In this document: one piece after another, positions 24,504 through 33,526 of the stretch
Layout of the letters: each line of letters starts with the position of its first letter
Position numbering within the stretch: position 1 is the stretch's first letter
DNA from: Phycisphaerae bacterium
GTDB taxonomy: Bacteria; Planctomycetota; Phycisphaerae; UBA1845; Fen-1342
Assembly (NCBI GenBank): GCA_017999985.1
Contig: JAGNKU010000012.1
Location: forward strand, 1 to 64,000
Direction of reading: 5' to 3'
Length of the DNA stretch: 64,000 nt
Made by a program: the position numbers and the translations under genes
The notes under the pieces: generated by a model
What the model was told of the DNA's origin: nothing
The model's input: only the letters and a program-made list of their open reading frames with translations
The model's database searches: none

Positions 24504-26045
24504 TCAGCGAACGAACCGCACGCGCCCGATATCTGGCACCGACCAGCGCGCGCCCGTGCCGAGCGGCAACAATCCGGGAAGATACACGAAGGCGGCCTGC
24601 CCCACAATCTGGTCGGCGCGCACCGTCCCGGGACGATAGTCGGGCGGCAAGTGCGGCCCGGCTTCGGTCCATTCGCGGCTGTCGTGACTGTCCGGGCTGT
24701 TGTCGCCCATCACGAAGTACTCTTCGGCGAGCAGGGTGAACGGGCGTCCGGTTGTGGCCCGCAGCGCCTGGACCGGTCGACTCGTGTAGTGCACGTCGCG
24801 GTCGATACGCAGGCGTCGCAGCTCGCAGGCCAGGTCGCGGGCCCCGATGCGCAGGCCGACTGGCCGAGCCCGCGCGGCCGTGCGCAGGTGTTCGAGCCGC
24901 GGTGCGTACAACTCGTCGGTGCTGCTGAGCACTTCCTGCCCATCGATGGTCAGATACACCCGGAAGTCCACGTGCCCGAACTCGACCGCCACGGGACGAC
25001 CGAACGCGAGCGCTGTGTTCAGGTGCTTGTCCAGCGTAAACGTGCAGCCCGCGGCATCCAGCGCTTCGGCGCCCAGCACCACGTGTCCATCGCGGTGCAG
25101 CTCGGCGAAAAAGCGCTGCGGCGAGCGCAGCAGCTCCCACCGGCATACGCCGTTTCCCGCCCGGGGGGTGAACTCGGCGACGATGCGCACGTCGCCGACG
25201 AATGCGCCCGATGAATGACGGTTGTAGGCATATAGGTCAAGCAGATATTCCGTCCCGGTGTCCGCGTTGAAGATGATCTCACGGCCGGTCTGATCCAGAC
25301 CGTCGTAGCGGATCGTGCGCTGGTCGAGGCCGGCCCAGCCGGCGCCCGTCGGGTCCGGCGGATCGAGCGCAATCCAGCGTGGTAGACGGCCAGAGGGGGC
25401 GTTCGCACTCGCCAGGTGCGCCTGGTCGAAGACGACCATCCAGAGCGTCGCCTGTACTTCGGGCGGCTTGCGGGCGATGCGGCCGTCGATGAAGACGTCG
25501 CCATCCACCAGCTCGACCGTCTCGCCGGGCTGGCCGACCAGGCGCTTTATGTAGTGCTGGTCCGGGTCCGCCGGGTCACGGAAGACAATCACATCCCAGC
25601 GTTGCGGTGGGCACAGGCCGGCGAGGGCGTACGGCCACTTGTGGACCAGAATGCGGTCGCCGGCCTTGGGGGCGGTGTCGGTTGGCGTGGCTTCGAAGGC
25701 GAACTGGCAGTTGGGGCAGATGATCTCGGGCGGCACAACGAAGCCGGCGCCGGGGGCGGCGGTTCGCAGGGGGGCGAAATCGAATTCCCAGCCGCAGGCC
25801 GGGCAGACGCGCGTGGCGTGGGCCCCGAGTAGCGTATCGGCCATCGAGCCCGTGGGAATGATGAAAGCCTCGACCAGGAACGCGCGAAAGATGAAGGCGA
25901 GGATCAGTCCCGTGAGCACCGTCTGCAGGATTTCGGCAACCCGGGTGGCGCGCGGCGCCGCAGGCGGCAGTGACGGCTCGGCCGGACCCGGTGTAGGCAT
26001 TTCGGGTCCAGGCGGACGGGTTGTCACGGGTCCGGTGTCGCTCAC
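24504..26045 (-). CDS. lepB: giant signal peptidase I with zinc-ribbon and beta-domain insertions (copy 2)
   Basis: 513 aa from GTG 26045, about twice the usual LepB size. One transmembrane helix (~40-60) leads to catalytic Ser67 in IIPTGSMAD. Cys81/84 and Cys110/113 form a zinc ribbon immediately after it. Catalytic Lys167 is in HYIKRLVGQPGE. About 220 residues of beta-rich insert follow (YLLDLYAYNRHSSGAF..., VEFGHVDFRVYLTIDGQEV, lectin/LamG-like). Box E EEYFVMGDNSPDSHDSR then closes the fold. It cleaves signal peptides on the periplasmic side. Tandem paralogue of the next gene; both proteins begin VSD from GTG. Confidence 0.85.
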   Translation of the reverse strand: MSDTGPVTTRPPGPEMPTPGPAEPSLPPAAPRATRVAEILQTVLTGLILAFIFRAFLVEAFIIPTGSMADTLLGAHATRVCPACGWEFDFAPLRTAAPGAGFVVPPEIICPNCQFAFEATPTDTAPKAGDRILVHKWPYALAGLCPPQRWDVIVFRDPADPDQHYIKRLVGQPGETVELVDGDVFIDGRIARKPPEVQATLWMVVFDQAHLASANAPSGRLPRWIALDPPDPTGAGWAGLDQRTIRYDGLDQTGREIIFNADTGTEYLLDLYAYNRHSSGAFVGDVRIVAEFTPRAGNGVCRWELLRSPQRFFAELHRDGHVVLGAEALDAAGCTFTLDKHLNTALAFGRPVAVEFGHVDFRVYLTIDGQEVLSSTDELYAPRLEHLRTAARARPVGLRIGARDLACELRRLRIDRDVHYTSRPVQALRATTGRPFTLLAEEYFVMGDNSPDSHDSREWTEAGPHLPPDYRPGTVRADQIVGQAAFVYLPGLLPLGTGARWSVPDIGRVRFVR

Positions 26046-26109
26046 TGAGGTGAATTCTGCGGGTGCGCGGCGAGCTTGCCAATAGGCGCGGCGCGCGGAT
26101 GCGGCGGTC

Positions 26110-27750
26110 TCAGCGGATCCAGCGGGTGCGGCCGAGGTCGGGCAGCACGTTGAGCCCATTCGGCGTGAGCGGCAGGAAACCCGGCCAGTATACGAAGAAC
26201 GCACGGCCGATCAACTGGTCGGCGGGGACGGTGCCGGCGTGGAACACGCCGCGCTCCAGCTCGGCCTGCAGGTGCGGCCCGACCGGCTCCTGATCCGCGC
26301 GCGAGAATGCGAAGCGCCCGTCCAAACTGTTGGGGCTGTTGTCGCCGAGAACGAAATACTCGTCGGGGCCAAGCTGGATGGGGCGATCCTGCAGGCCGAC
26401 CGCCACGCGTTCGCCGCCGTGGACCTCGCTCGTGTAGTAGACGTCGCGCTCAATGAGCACGTGGCGAAGCGTGGCCCGCGTATTCTCAGCGGCGATGCGG
26501 AGAACGGGCGGGCTGTTATTGGCCGCGACCTGCCGGGCGTCTTGCGGGGTCAGCTGGTACTGCGCGGGCGTCGACTCGAACACGGTCTGGCCGTCGACTT
26601 CCACGCGGACGAGGCCATCGACGTGGCTGAGGGCCAGGTGGATCGGAGCGCTGGAGTTAGCGGACTGCTGCGTGGACCATGACTCGCGCGGTCCGTTGCG
26701 CCCACTTTGATGCTCAACGGTCACCTGGCCGGCCGCGTCCACGCGGGCGATGAACCGGTGCGTGCCCTTGGTCGTGCTCAGCTCGACGTAGCCGGTCGTG
26801 GCGCCGCCGGCGAACTGCACCTCGGCCGACAGCCGCACGTCGGAGACCGTGTGCAGCAGCAGCGCGGGATCGTTGTAGGCGTAGATGTCTTTGACCTGCC
26901 CCGGTGCCTGCGGATCGGTTGGATCCGTGGCAAACTGGATCTCCGACCGCGCGTGCTGCAGCCCATCGTACTGCAGGGTCCGCGCGGCGGGCTGAGTCAG
27001 CCCGGACCAGGCGCGTGCGTCGTCGAGGGCGACCCAGCGCGGATAGTACGCGGCTCGCGCCGAGGGCTCGCGCGGCGCGTGGTCGTGGTCGTAGTACGGG
27101 AACCAGAGCGCGCGCTGGGCGTCCCGCGTCTTGCGCGCGATCTGATCGTTCACGAAGATATCACCGTTGATGATCTCGATCTTCTCGCCCGGGAGGCCGA
27201 TGAGACGCTTGATGTAGTTCGTCTGGCCGTCCGTGGGGACTTTGAAAACCACGACGTCCCACCGTGCCGGACCGAGTCCGTCGAGCCCGGCGAACGGGCG
27301 ATCGAACAACCAGCCGTGCACGAAAATGCGATCGCCGGCCGAGGGTCGCAACCGCGCCGGCAACTTCTCGGAGGCCAGCAGCGGCGGCCGTGGCGTCCCA
27401 TCCGTCGGACCGAGCGGACGGAACTGCATCCACCGGCAGTTCGGGCAGCGAAGGCACGGACTGCTCCACGGCCACGCGCCGCGAAGCTGCCAGCCGACGG
27501 CGTATTCAGTCCCGCAATTCGGGCAGGTGTTCGCGGCGTGCTCGCCGTAGAGCGTTTCCGCCATCGACCCCGTTGGGATGATGAAGAGCGGCAGGAAGAA
27601 AGTCTTGAGCACGAGCAGGTAGATGAAGAAGCCCACGAAGGACGAGGTCTGTTCGATCCACGACTCCTTGGGCGCCGGTGTGTCAGCGGCGCGTGCGCGT
27701 GGCCGCTGCGGGCGTTTGCTCGGATGCGACTCGGACACCTGATCGCTCAC
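26110..27750 (-). CDS. lepB: giant signal peptidase I with zinc-ribbon and beta-domain insertions (copy 1)
   Basis: 546 aa from GTG 27750 (AAGGAG 11 bases upstream; GTG 27762 is an alternative). Same architecture as copy 2: membrane helix, Ser62 in IIPTGSMAE, zinc ribbon Cys76/79 with Cys102/105, Lys181 in NYIKRLIGLPGE, a ~220-residue insert, and box E DEYFVLGDNSPNSLDGR at ~464-479. Within the insert, TGYVELSTTKGTHRFIAR and HLALSHVDGLVRVEVDGQ look like strands of a concanavalin/LamG-type sandwich. The spacing to copy 2 is 64 bp, so both are probably one transcript. Confidence 0.87.
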   Translation of the reverse strand: MSDQVSESHPSKRPQRPRARAADTPAPKESWIEQTSSFVGFFIYLLVLKTFFLPLFIIPTGSMAETLYGEHAANTCPNCGTEYAVGWQLRGAWPWSSPCLRCPNCRWMQFRPLGPTDGTPRPPLLASEKLPARLRPSAGDRIFVHGWLFDRPFAGLDGLGPARWDVVVFKVPTDGQTNYIKRLIGLPGEKIEIINGDIFVNDQIARKTRDAQRALWFPYYDHDHAPREPSARAAYYPRWVALDDARAWSGLTQPAARTLQYDGLQHARSEIQFATDPTDPQAPGQVKDIYAYNDPALLLHTVSDVRLSAEVQFAGGATTGYVELSTTKGTHRFIARVDAAGQVTVEHQSGRNGPRESWSTQQSANSSAPIHLALSHVDGLVRVEVDGQTVFESTPAQYQLTPQDARQVAANNSPPVLRIAAENTRATLRHVLIERDVYYTSEVHGGERVAVGLQDRPIQLGPDEYFVLGDNSPNSLDGRFAFSRADQEPVGPHLQAELERGVFHAGTVPADQLIGRAFFVYWPGFLPLTPNGLNVLPDLGRTRWIR

Positions 27751-27835
27751 GCGGCGGCGCACTCCTTCCCGGCATCATTCTCGGGCCGGTGGTGGCTGCG
27801 ACGAGTGAGTGCCTCAGACTCACTCCAACATGGGT

Positions 27836-27895
27836 GCTACGGGCGTCTTGCCCGTCCGTATGACGGACGAGACACCCACACCACCCCTGTTATGA
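27836..27895. repeat. dispersed repeat, GGGCGTCTTGCCCG core
   Basis: The string ACGGGCGTCTTGCCCGTCCG followed by ACGGACGAGACACCC..CCACCCCTGTTATG parallels 61616-61675 (GGGCATCTTGCCCGT...GGGCGGGACGCCCGT...CCAGTTATG). It lies in the divergent region between lepB copy 1 and the small lipoprotein gene. Confidence 0.55.
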
Positions 27896-28004
27896 GCCAC
27901 ACGCAACGAGGCAGCACACTAGCGTACCGGTGCCGGTGCAGGTGGTCAAACCGCACGTCTCGTCATAGTATTCGACGCGCACGGATCATGATTCGGAGGC
28001 ACAC

Positions 28005-28142
28005 TTGAACGGCAGGACATCACGTTGGGCGGGGCTGGCGGCGCTCTCGGGGGCGTGGCTGTTGGCCGGGTCGTGCGCGGCGGTCCCGAATGCCCTGAAG
28101 GCCGTGCTGATGGCTGTGGCGTTTGTGGACGCCCTGGCCTGA
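28005..28142 (+). CDS. putative 45-aa lipoprotein
   Basis: TTG start at 28005 with GGAGG at 27995-27999, five bases upstream. The 45-residue product opens MNGRTSRWAGLAAL, continues with a hydrophobic stretch and has Cys24 after LLAGS, a lipobox-like site. About 20 residues remain (AVPNALKAVLMAVAFVDALA), themselves hydrophobic. Very short lipoproteins of this shape occur in planctomycetes to my knowledge. It ends 26 bp before the methyltransferase gene. An alternative is a chance frame. Confidence 0.45.
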   Translation: MNGRTSRWAGLAALSGAWLLAGSCAAVPNALKAVLMAVAFVDALA

Positions 28143-28168
28143 GGCCGCCGCGGCAAAGCGGAAATGCG

Positions 28169-28963
28169 ATGTTGCGACCGCCGCTCGTCGAATGCCGCTT
28201 CCTCGACCCGCGACCCGCCGCCGAGGCCGCCAGGGCGCCGATCGTCGGCGCGGTCAACATGCCCCGGTCGGAGCTGCCGGCGCGGACCCACGAGCTGCCG
28301 CCGCGTGACGAACTGATCCGCGTGGTCGGCCCGCCGGAGTTTGCCGAGCCTGCGGTGGCGTGGTTGACAAGCGCGGGCCGGCGGGCGGCGGTCGAATCGG
28401 CATTTGAGTACGCGCCGCCAGCGGATGCGCGGCTCGTGGGACGTTTGTGGCGCCCGACGGCGTTCCTGGCCGAGGTGTGCGCGCGACTGTCACCCGGTCG
28501 GGCGCTGGAGCTGGCCTGCGGGACGGGGCGCGATGCCGTTTACCTGGCTGCGTGTGGCTGGCAGGTGCTGGCGGTGGATGTCCTGCCGGACGCGCTTGAG
28601 CGCGGACAGATGCTGGCGCAGCGCTGCGCCCCCGCGCTGGCGCCCATCGAGTGGCGGCAGGCTGACCTCGAACGCGGCGTTTTGAAGCTGCCGGCGGGTT
28701 TTGATCTGGTCGTCGCGGTGCGCTACCTGCACCGGCCGCTCTTTGCCCGCCTTGCCGACTGGCTTCGCCCAGGCGGCAGTTTTGTCTGTGAGACCTTCAC
28801 GACCGTGCATCGCGCGCGACACGGGCGACCGGCGCGCACCACCGATGTGTTGCGGCCGGGTGAGCTCACCGCTCTGCTGGCGGGTTTTGAATTGCGGCAC
28901 TGCTCCGAGGCATGGCATGGCCCCCTGCACACGGCGCGGGCGTGGGCCGTGCGTGCGGGCTGA
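28169..28963 (+). CDS. SAM-dependent methyltransferase with degenerate rhodanese-like N-terminus
   Basis: About 264 aa from ATG 28169; the start is uncertain. Residues ~1-85 resemble a rhodanese domain (APIVGAVNMPRSELPARTHELP), but the active-site Cys loop is absent (RVVGPPEFAEPAV). Residues ~105-264 are a class I methyltransferase: motif I ALELACGTGRDAVYLA, VLAVDVLPDALE, FDLVVAVRYLHRPLF and LRPGGSFVCETFT, close to TehB-like enzymes. The substrate is unknown. Confidence 0.75.
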   Translation: MLRPPLVECRFLDPRPAAEAARAPIVGAVNMPRSELPARTHELPPRDELIRVVGPPEFAEPAVAWLTSAGRRAAVESAFEYAPPADARLVGRLWRPTAFLAEVCARLSPGRALELACGTGRDAVYLAACGWQVLAVDVLPDALERGQMLAQRCAPALAPIEWRQADLERGVLKLPAGFDLVVAVRYLHRPLFARLADWLRPGGSFVCETFTTVHRARHGRPARTTDVLRPGELTALLAGFELRHCSEAWHGPLHTARAWAVRAG

Positions 28964-28991
28964 ACAGCGATAAGGCGGCGCTCTGCGAGTG

Positions 28992-30200
28992 CTACAGCGG
29001 CGGCCCGTCGGTGCTCCAGGCTGGGTCGGAGGATTCGCTGGCGGTTGTGCTGCCCAGCACGCCGTCGGTTCCGCCGGTCACGTGGTTTCGCAAACTCTGC
29101 CCGCTGCCCTCGAAGATCGGCCAATAGGCGAGCAGGTTCGTCTCCGTTCCGTCGAGACGTTCGTTGAGCGTGGTCAGGATCGCGGCCGCTTCGCGGGCTG
29201 TTGACCAGAGCCGGACCTCGCCGAGCTTGCCGCGCAAGCCGACACCCAGCGTGAGCTGGCTGAAAGTGAGGGCCCCCGCGACGGGGGTGTTTGCCAGGGG
29301 CGCGCCGTCTAGGTACACGCTGCAGCTCGACGCGGTCACGCCGTCGTAGACGACGGCGATTTGCCGCCACGCGCCGGCGAGGTTGGTCGCGGCGGCGTCG
29401 GTGGGGGTGCCGCCGATCTGCAGCCGAATACGGTTGGCGCTCGGCTGGATCTCAATGGTCAGCGAGCCGCTGCCGACGCTGGCGATGATGCCACCGTCGT
29501 TGTCGGGTTTGACCCAGGCTTCGAGCGTGAACGCCGTCAGGGCGTACGCACTCCCCAGCGGCAAGGTGGCAAACGCCGTGCCGTCGAACTGGAGCGACGC
29601 TTCGGGCTTGCCGACGGTGATGGCGACGCTGGTGGTGGCCTCGACGCCCCCCGCCGTAACGATGCGCAGCGCCACGCCGTAGTTGCCCTGGTTGTAGAAC
29701 GTGTGTCGCGGCTGCGCTTCGCGTGACGTGGTGCCGTCGGCGAAGTCCCAGTAGTAGTCCAGGATCGTATCGTCGGGCACGACGCTCGTCGTGCCGTCGA
29801 ACTGCACGACAAGTGGCGCGGTGCCGCTCGTGACGTTGGTGACGATGACGGCGGTGGCGCCGGCGCCGGCTGCACGAATCTCAACGCTGGTGATGTCGGT
29901 TTCGCCCAGCTCGTCGGTGACCCGCAGCTTCACGATGTAGCGACCAGGGTTCGTGAACGTATGGGCCAGCGCGACCAGGTTCGACGTCGTGCCATCGTCG
30001 AAGTCCCACGCATACGTTAGTGTGCCGCCGTTGGTGGAGGCCGACGAGGCCGCCGAAAACGTGATCGTCAGCGGGGCGGCGCCCTGCGTGGAGGATGCGG
30101 CGACTGCTGCGGTGACGGCGGAATCGTCCGTGGTGCCGTTGTTGGGGCAGCCGACGACGAGGAGCAGGGACAGCAGGGTGATGGCGGCGCAGGTCTTCAT
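28992..30200 (-). CDS. lipoprotein with two PKD domains and a LamG-type domain
   Basis: 402 aa. Lipoprotein signal LLSLLLVVGC (Cys18). Two PKD repeats at ~40-110 and ~115-195, each with the YAWDFDDGT / YYWDFADGT core and AHTFTNPG/RHTFYNQG. C-terminal ~205-375 is a concanavalin/LamG-like fold (FTLEAWVKPDNDGG, GAWRQIAVVYDG, LGEVRLWSTAR, LLAYWPIFEGSG). A surface-anchored binding or adhesion protein is inferred from the domains. Confidence 0.85.
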   Translation of the reverse strand: MKTCAAITLLSLLLVVGCPNNGTTDDSAVTAAVAASSTQGAAPLTITFSAASSASTNGGTLTYAWDFDDGTTSNLVALAHTFTNPGRYIVKLRVTDELGETDITSVEIRAAGAGATAVIVTNVTSGTAPLVVQFDGTTSVVPDDTILDYYWDFADGTTSREAQPRHTFYNQGNYGVALRIVTAGGVEATTSVAITVGKPEASLQFDGTAFATLPLGSAYALTAFTLEAWVKPDNDGGIIASVGSGSLTIEIQPSANRIRLQIGGTPTDAAATNLAGAWRQIAVVYDGVTASSCSVYLDGAPLANTPVAGALTFSQLTLGVGLRGKLGEVRLWSTAREAAAILTTLNERLDGTETNLLAYWPIFEGSGQSLRNHVTGGTDGVLGSTTASESSDPAWSTDGPPL

Positions 30201-30370
30201 GCTTGGATCGCTCCGTATGCGGGGCCGGACCGTCCGCAGGCCTCCGGCGCATTATACGGGCTGCCGCGCGTGTCCGGCTACGCGCGGCGCAGGCGCGCAA
30301 AGCAGCGGGCAGGCCAGGGCCTGCCCGCTGGTTTCTGTGGAACTGTCCGGGGGGGCCGCGCCGGGTGCGC

Positions 30371-31618
30371 CTATTGCCCGGAATTCTCGCCGGGGTCGGT
30401 CGAGTCGGTGGTCTCGCGGATGCCGGCCGGAACCGTCTCGTCGGGCGCGGTCGTCTCGGCCGGATTGGTGACTTCGACCATGGCGGCGACCGGGATGGTT
30501 GGGACGATGCCGTCGGCCGTCGCCTCGGCGACGATGCCGTGCAGCGCGGAGCCGACGCGTGGCCAGGAATCGACGGCCCGTCGCCGCGCGCGGCTCTTGG
30601 TTTCGCTGAGGGCGACGCGCACTTCGCTGAAGGCCTTCTTGACGCTGTTGAGGGCGGACTCGGCCGAACGGTTCTGGTTCCGCAGCGTAGTGACCTCGCA
30701 CTCGTAGAACTGGCGCTGCTCGATGAGCCGCGCGTTCTCGCGTTCCAGGTGCGTCAGTTGGACCTGGAGGTTCTTCTTCTCGGCGCGCAGGTTCTCGATC
30801 GTGTCGTCCAGCGTCCCCTGCACCTGCGTCAGCTCGCGGATGCGGTCGTCCGCGGCGCGATTCGCCATCTGCAGCCGGTTACGCTCCGTGGTCGTCTCGT
30901 CGAGGGAGATCTGGGTTTCCTGGAGCTGCGACTGGAGGCTGGTGCGCTCTTCGAGGTTTTCGCGCACGCTGCGTTCGAGCTCTTCGACCTTGGCCGAGAG
31001 GATCTTGCACTCGGAGCGCAGGCTGTCGCGCTCCTTGCTCGCGGCCCACAACTCGTCCAGTTGCTTGTTGGCGGCCTTCAGGTCGGTCTTGAGGCGGCTG
31101 CGCTCTTTCTCGGTCTCACTGAGCTGGTCGTTGATCCGCTGGGCCTTCGTGTTCGCGTCGGCCAGCTCTTCTTCAAGTGACGCGACCTCGGTGCGGAGCT
31201 GCTCGAGCGCGTCGACGCGCGTCTGCAGCGTCACTGCCTGCCACTCCAGCTCCTGGACGCGCTGGGTGGCGGCCTGCAGCTTCTCGCTGGTCGTGGTCAG
31301 CTCACGCTCCATCGTCTCGCGAATTTCCTGGTGACGGTCGAGCTGGTCTTCCAGCTCGTTGATCACCGCCAGCACGTCATTCCGCTCGTCGATGAAGGTG
31401 TCCTGGAGGCCGCGGGGCGTGCTCTTGCCCTGGAGCAGCGCGCTCCCGGCGGCCATTTCAATTCTTTGCTTGGCCTCCTGGGCGGGCGTGGGCGCGGATG
31501 ATCCGGGGCGCGTCGCTCCGGTCGCGGACGTGCCGGTCCCCGCCGGGTTCTGGCTGGTGGGCGCGCCGGTCTCGGCGCCGTTTCCGTTCCGTCGTGCGCG
31601 AGAATTGGACTTTTCCAT
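30371..31618 (-). CDS. long coiled-coil protein
   Basis: 415 aa from the ATG at 31618. After a ~75-residue Ala/Gly/Arg-rich lead, residues ~80-345 are an almost unbroken heptad pattern rich in Glu, Arg, Leu and Gln (for example LEEELADANTKAQRINDQL). The end is acidic and disordered. No signal peptide or membrane helix. Such proteins act as cytoskeletal or scaffold elements; nothing more specific can be said. Confidence 0.75.
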   Translation of the reverse strand: MEKSNSRARRNGNGAETGAPTSQNPAGTGTSATGATRPGSSAPTPAQEAKQRIEMAAGSALLQGKSTPRGLQDTFIDERNDVLAVINELEDQLDRHQEIRETMERELTTTSEKLQAATQRVQELEWQAVTLQTRVDALEQLRTEVASLEEELADANTKAQRINDQLSETEKERSRLKTDLKAANKQLDELWAASKERDSLRSECKILSAKVEELERSVRENLEERTSLQSQLQETQISLDETTTERNRLQMANRAADDRIRELTQVQGTLDDTIENLRAEKKNLQVQLTHLERENARLIEQRQFYECEVTTLRNQNRSAESALNSVKKAFSEVRVALSETKSRARRRAVDSWPRVGSALHGIVAEATADGIVPTIPVAAMVEVTNPAETTAPDETVPAGIRETTDSTDPGENSGQ

Positions 31619-31888
31619 AGCTGTTGGCTTCCTTGCGTGGAGGTAAGGCACGCCCCGAAGGGGGGCTTCCCTGCCCGTGCCCGGCGACCGCCTGCGGGAC
31701 GCGTCCGGCACCGTGAGTAACTATCGGCCCGCTGGCGCAGACTTGACTCGCGCGGGCGCAACGCAGCGCAAGAAATGCCGCGCCCACCCCGCTGGCAACC
31801 CGCGGCGCGGGAATCTGGCGACCCGCCGGGGTGGTCGTGATCGGCAGGCCCTGCGCGGCCGTTGGCACCGGCTGAGGAAGTGGGTACC

Positions 31889-33412
31889 AGGTCCGTGACC
31901 TTTTAGGCGGCGTTTGCCTAGGGGGGTTGGGCGTCACAGTGGCGTCGCCAGCGATCGTCTTGCGACAGCCATAGGGCGCGCAAGGCGAGGATGGCCTCCA
32001 CGCCGGGCAGATTCCAGAACTGCTCGGTCCCTTTCAAGCGCTTGTTGAACTGCTTGACGGCGGATTCGGTCACGCCGGAGCCGATCGGCCACCCTTTTTG
32101 CCGGTAGGTGGGATAGTCCATGTGCGCCCGATGCGTCTGGAAGTAGCCCACGTTGTTGGCGAGCACACGCCGCGGATGCTCCGGGCCATCCGCGGCTCGA
32201 GGCGGCCCCAGCCGCTGGGCGTGCCCCTCCAGGATCGCGATCACCTGTGCCACCTGCCCATCCCACAAGGCGTCTTCGAGTTGCTCGGCCAGCGCAGCTG
32301 CCTCCGACGTGTCTTTGCCCAGCGCGGCCCGCGCCGCGTCGTGCAGGTGCTCCGCCGCGTGGTAATAGTCCACGATGCGCTGATCGTGCAGATGTTCGCG
32401 TTCACTCAACGGATCGATCCAGTTCCCACCATCGCCCATCACCAATACCGTCTGCGTTTGCCGCAACCCGCGGCGCTCGGCCTCCAGCCGCACCAATTTC
32501 CCAAACGGCTCCGTCGCACCCATCGTCGCCACATAGGTCGTCACCAGCGGCCGCGGCCGCTGCGCCGGCGTTCCATCCCCCGGCTGATACGACGTCAGCG
32601 CCGCCACCTTGTCCTCGCGCCAACGGCTCCCGTTTTCTCCGGATTTTTCGCGCGTTTGCACCCGCCCCCCGTCCATCCCGATCACCAGCAAGGCCGGCAG
32701 ATTGGCCGGCCCGACCGGACGCTGGCCCTGTTCGTAGGCCGCCACTTCGGCGTCCCGCGCCGCACGAACCACTTCACCCAACGCCTCCGCCCAGCGCTGC
32801 ACCTGCTTGCCGTCCAGATGCGTGCCCCAGTCCTCGTTCAACGCCAACGCCGCCGGATCAAACGCGTGCAGGGCTCCCTCCCGCGCCACCCGCCGTGCCG
32901 CGCGCGGCGTCAGCGGAACTTCGGCCAGCAAACCCCAGTCCCGCACCTGAGGGGGAAAAAGAACCCCCGCACGCCCGACACCGCGCGTGCTGTTTGTGCA
33001 CCACCACCCGCCCGTGCCGCGACTGCACCTCGGGCTGCGTCTGCTCCTTCTCCAGGTACACGGCGCCCGAGCCGCAGTACGGACAGCGTCCCGCACGGTC
33101 GACCTGGGCGCCGGGCGCTAGCGCCGCGCGCTGCTCCAACGCCACCGGCAAGGCCGCCTGCGCCAGGGTCTCGACTTGGTCCTCGAAGTCCGCAAACGTC
33201 GCCCCCTTCAGCGGAATCGTCTCGTCGGCCGGAAGCACCCGCTCCAACTGCGCGGCAAAAGCGGCCATAATCCGCGCCCGCGCCTCCTGGCGTGTCGTCC
33301 GTGCTGGCATGTCCGCTTCCTCCTTGAAGCACTTCCACTCGCGCGGGCCCGCCACCGGGCCCAACCCACCCCAATCCTACCTCAAATCGGCCGCCGCAAG
33401 TGTCACGGACCT
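31889..33412 (-). mobile_element. ISKra4-like insertion sequence, about 1.52 kb
   Basis: Terminal inverted repeats: left 31889-31912 and right 33389-33412 (reverse complement) share AGGTCCGTGAC and GGCGGC, 19 of 24 positions. One transposase gene fills the element on the minus strand. I see no target duplication at the ends (TGGGTACC left, CCGATTAT right), so the insertion is old, rearranged or the true ends differ by a few bases. It separates the coiled-coil gene from the sugar-oxidation cluster. Confidence 0.8.
31918..33310 (-). CDS. ISKra4-family transposase, split over two reading frames
   Basis: It starts at ATG 33310 with GGAGG upstream. Frame 1 carries a zinc ribbon (CPYCGSG...CRACGGSF); frame 2 carries the catalytic DDE-type region (VIGMDGGRVQ, VMGDGGNWI, NNVGYFQTHRAHMDYPTYR, GWPIGSGVTESAVKQFNKR). 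The frames must join near 32951-32962, where the coding strand has TTTTTCCCCC. A +1 shift there gives CGGSFPPQVRDW, a sensible junction. This is either a programmed shift or a single-base indel in a homopolymer that inactivates the gene. Confidence 0.82.
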
Positions 33413-33526
33413 CCGATTATCGGCCGCACAGCCGCGCGGTTGACTCCAGTTTCGCCAGCGTTACAGTGGACGAAATTGCGGCGGCCCGGCGGAGATGGGT
33501 CACGCCGTGACATTCAAAGGTGTGGT

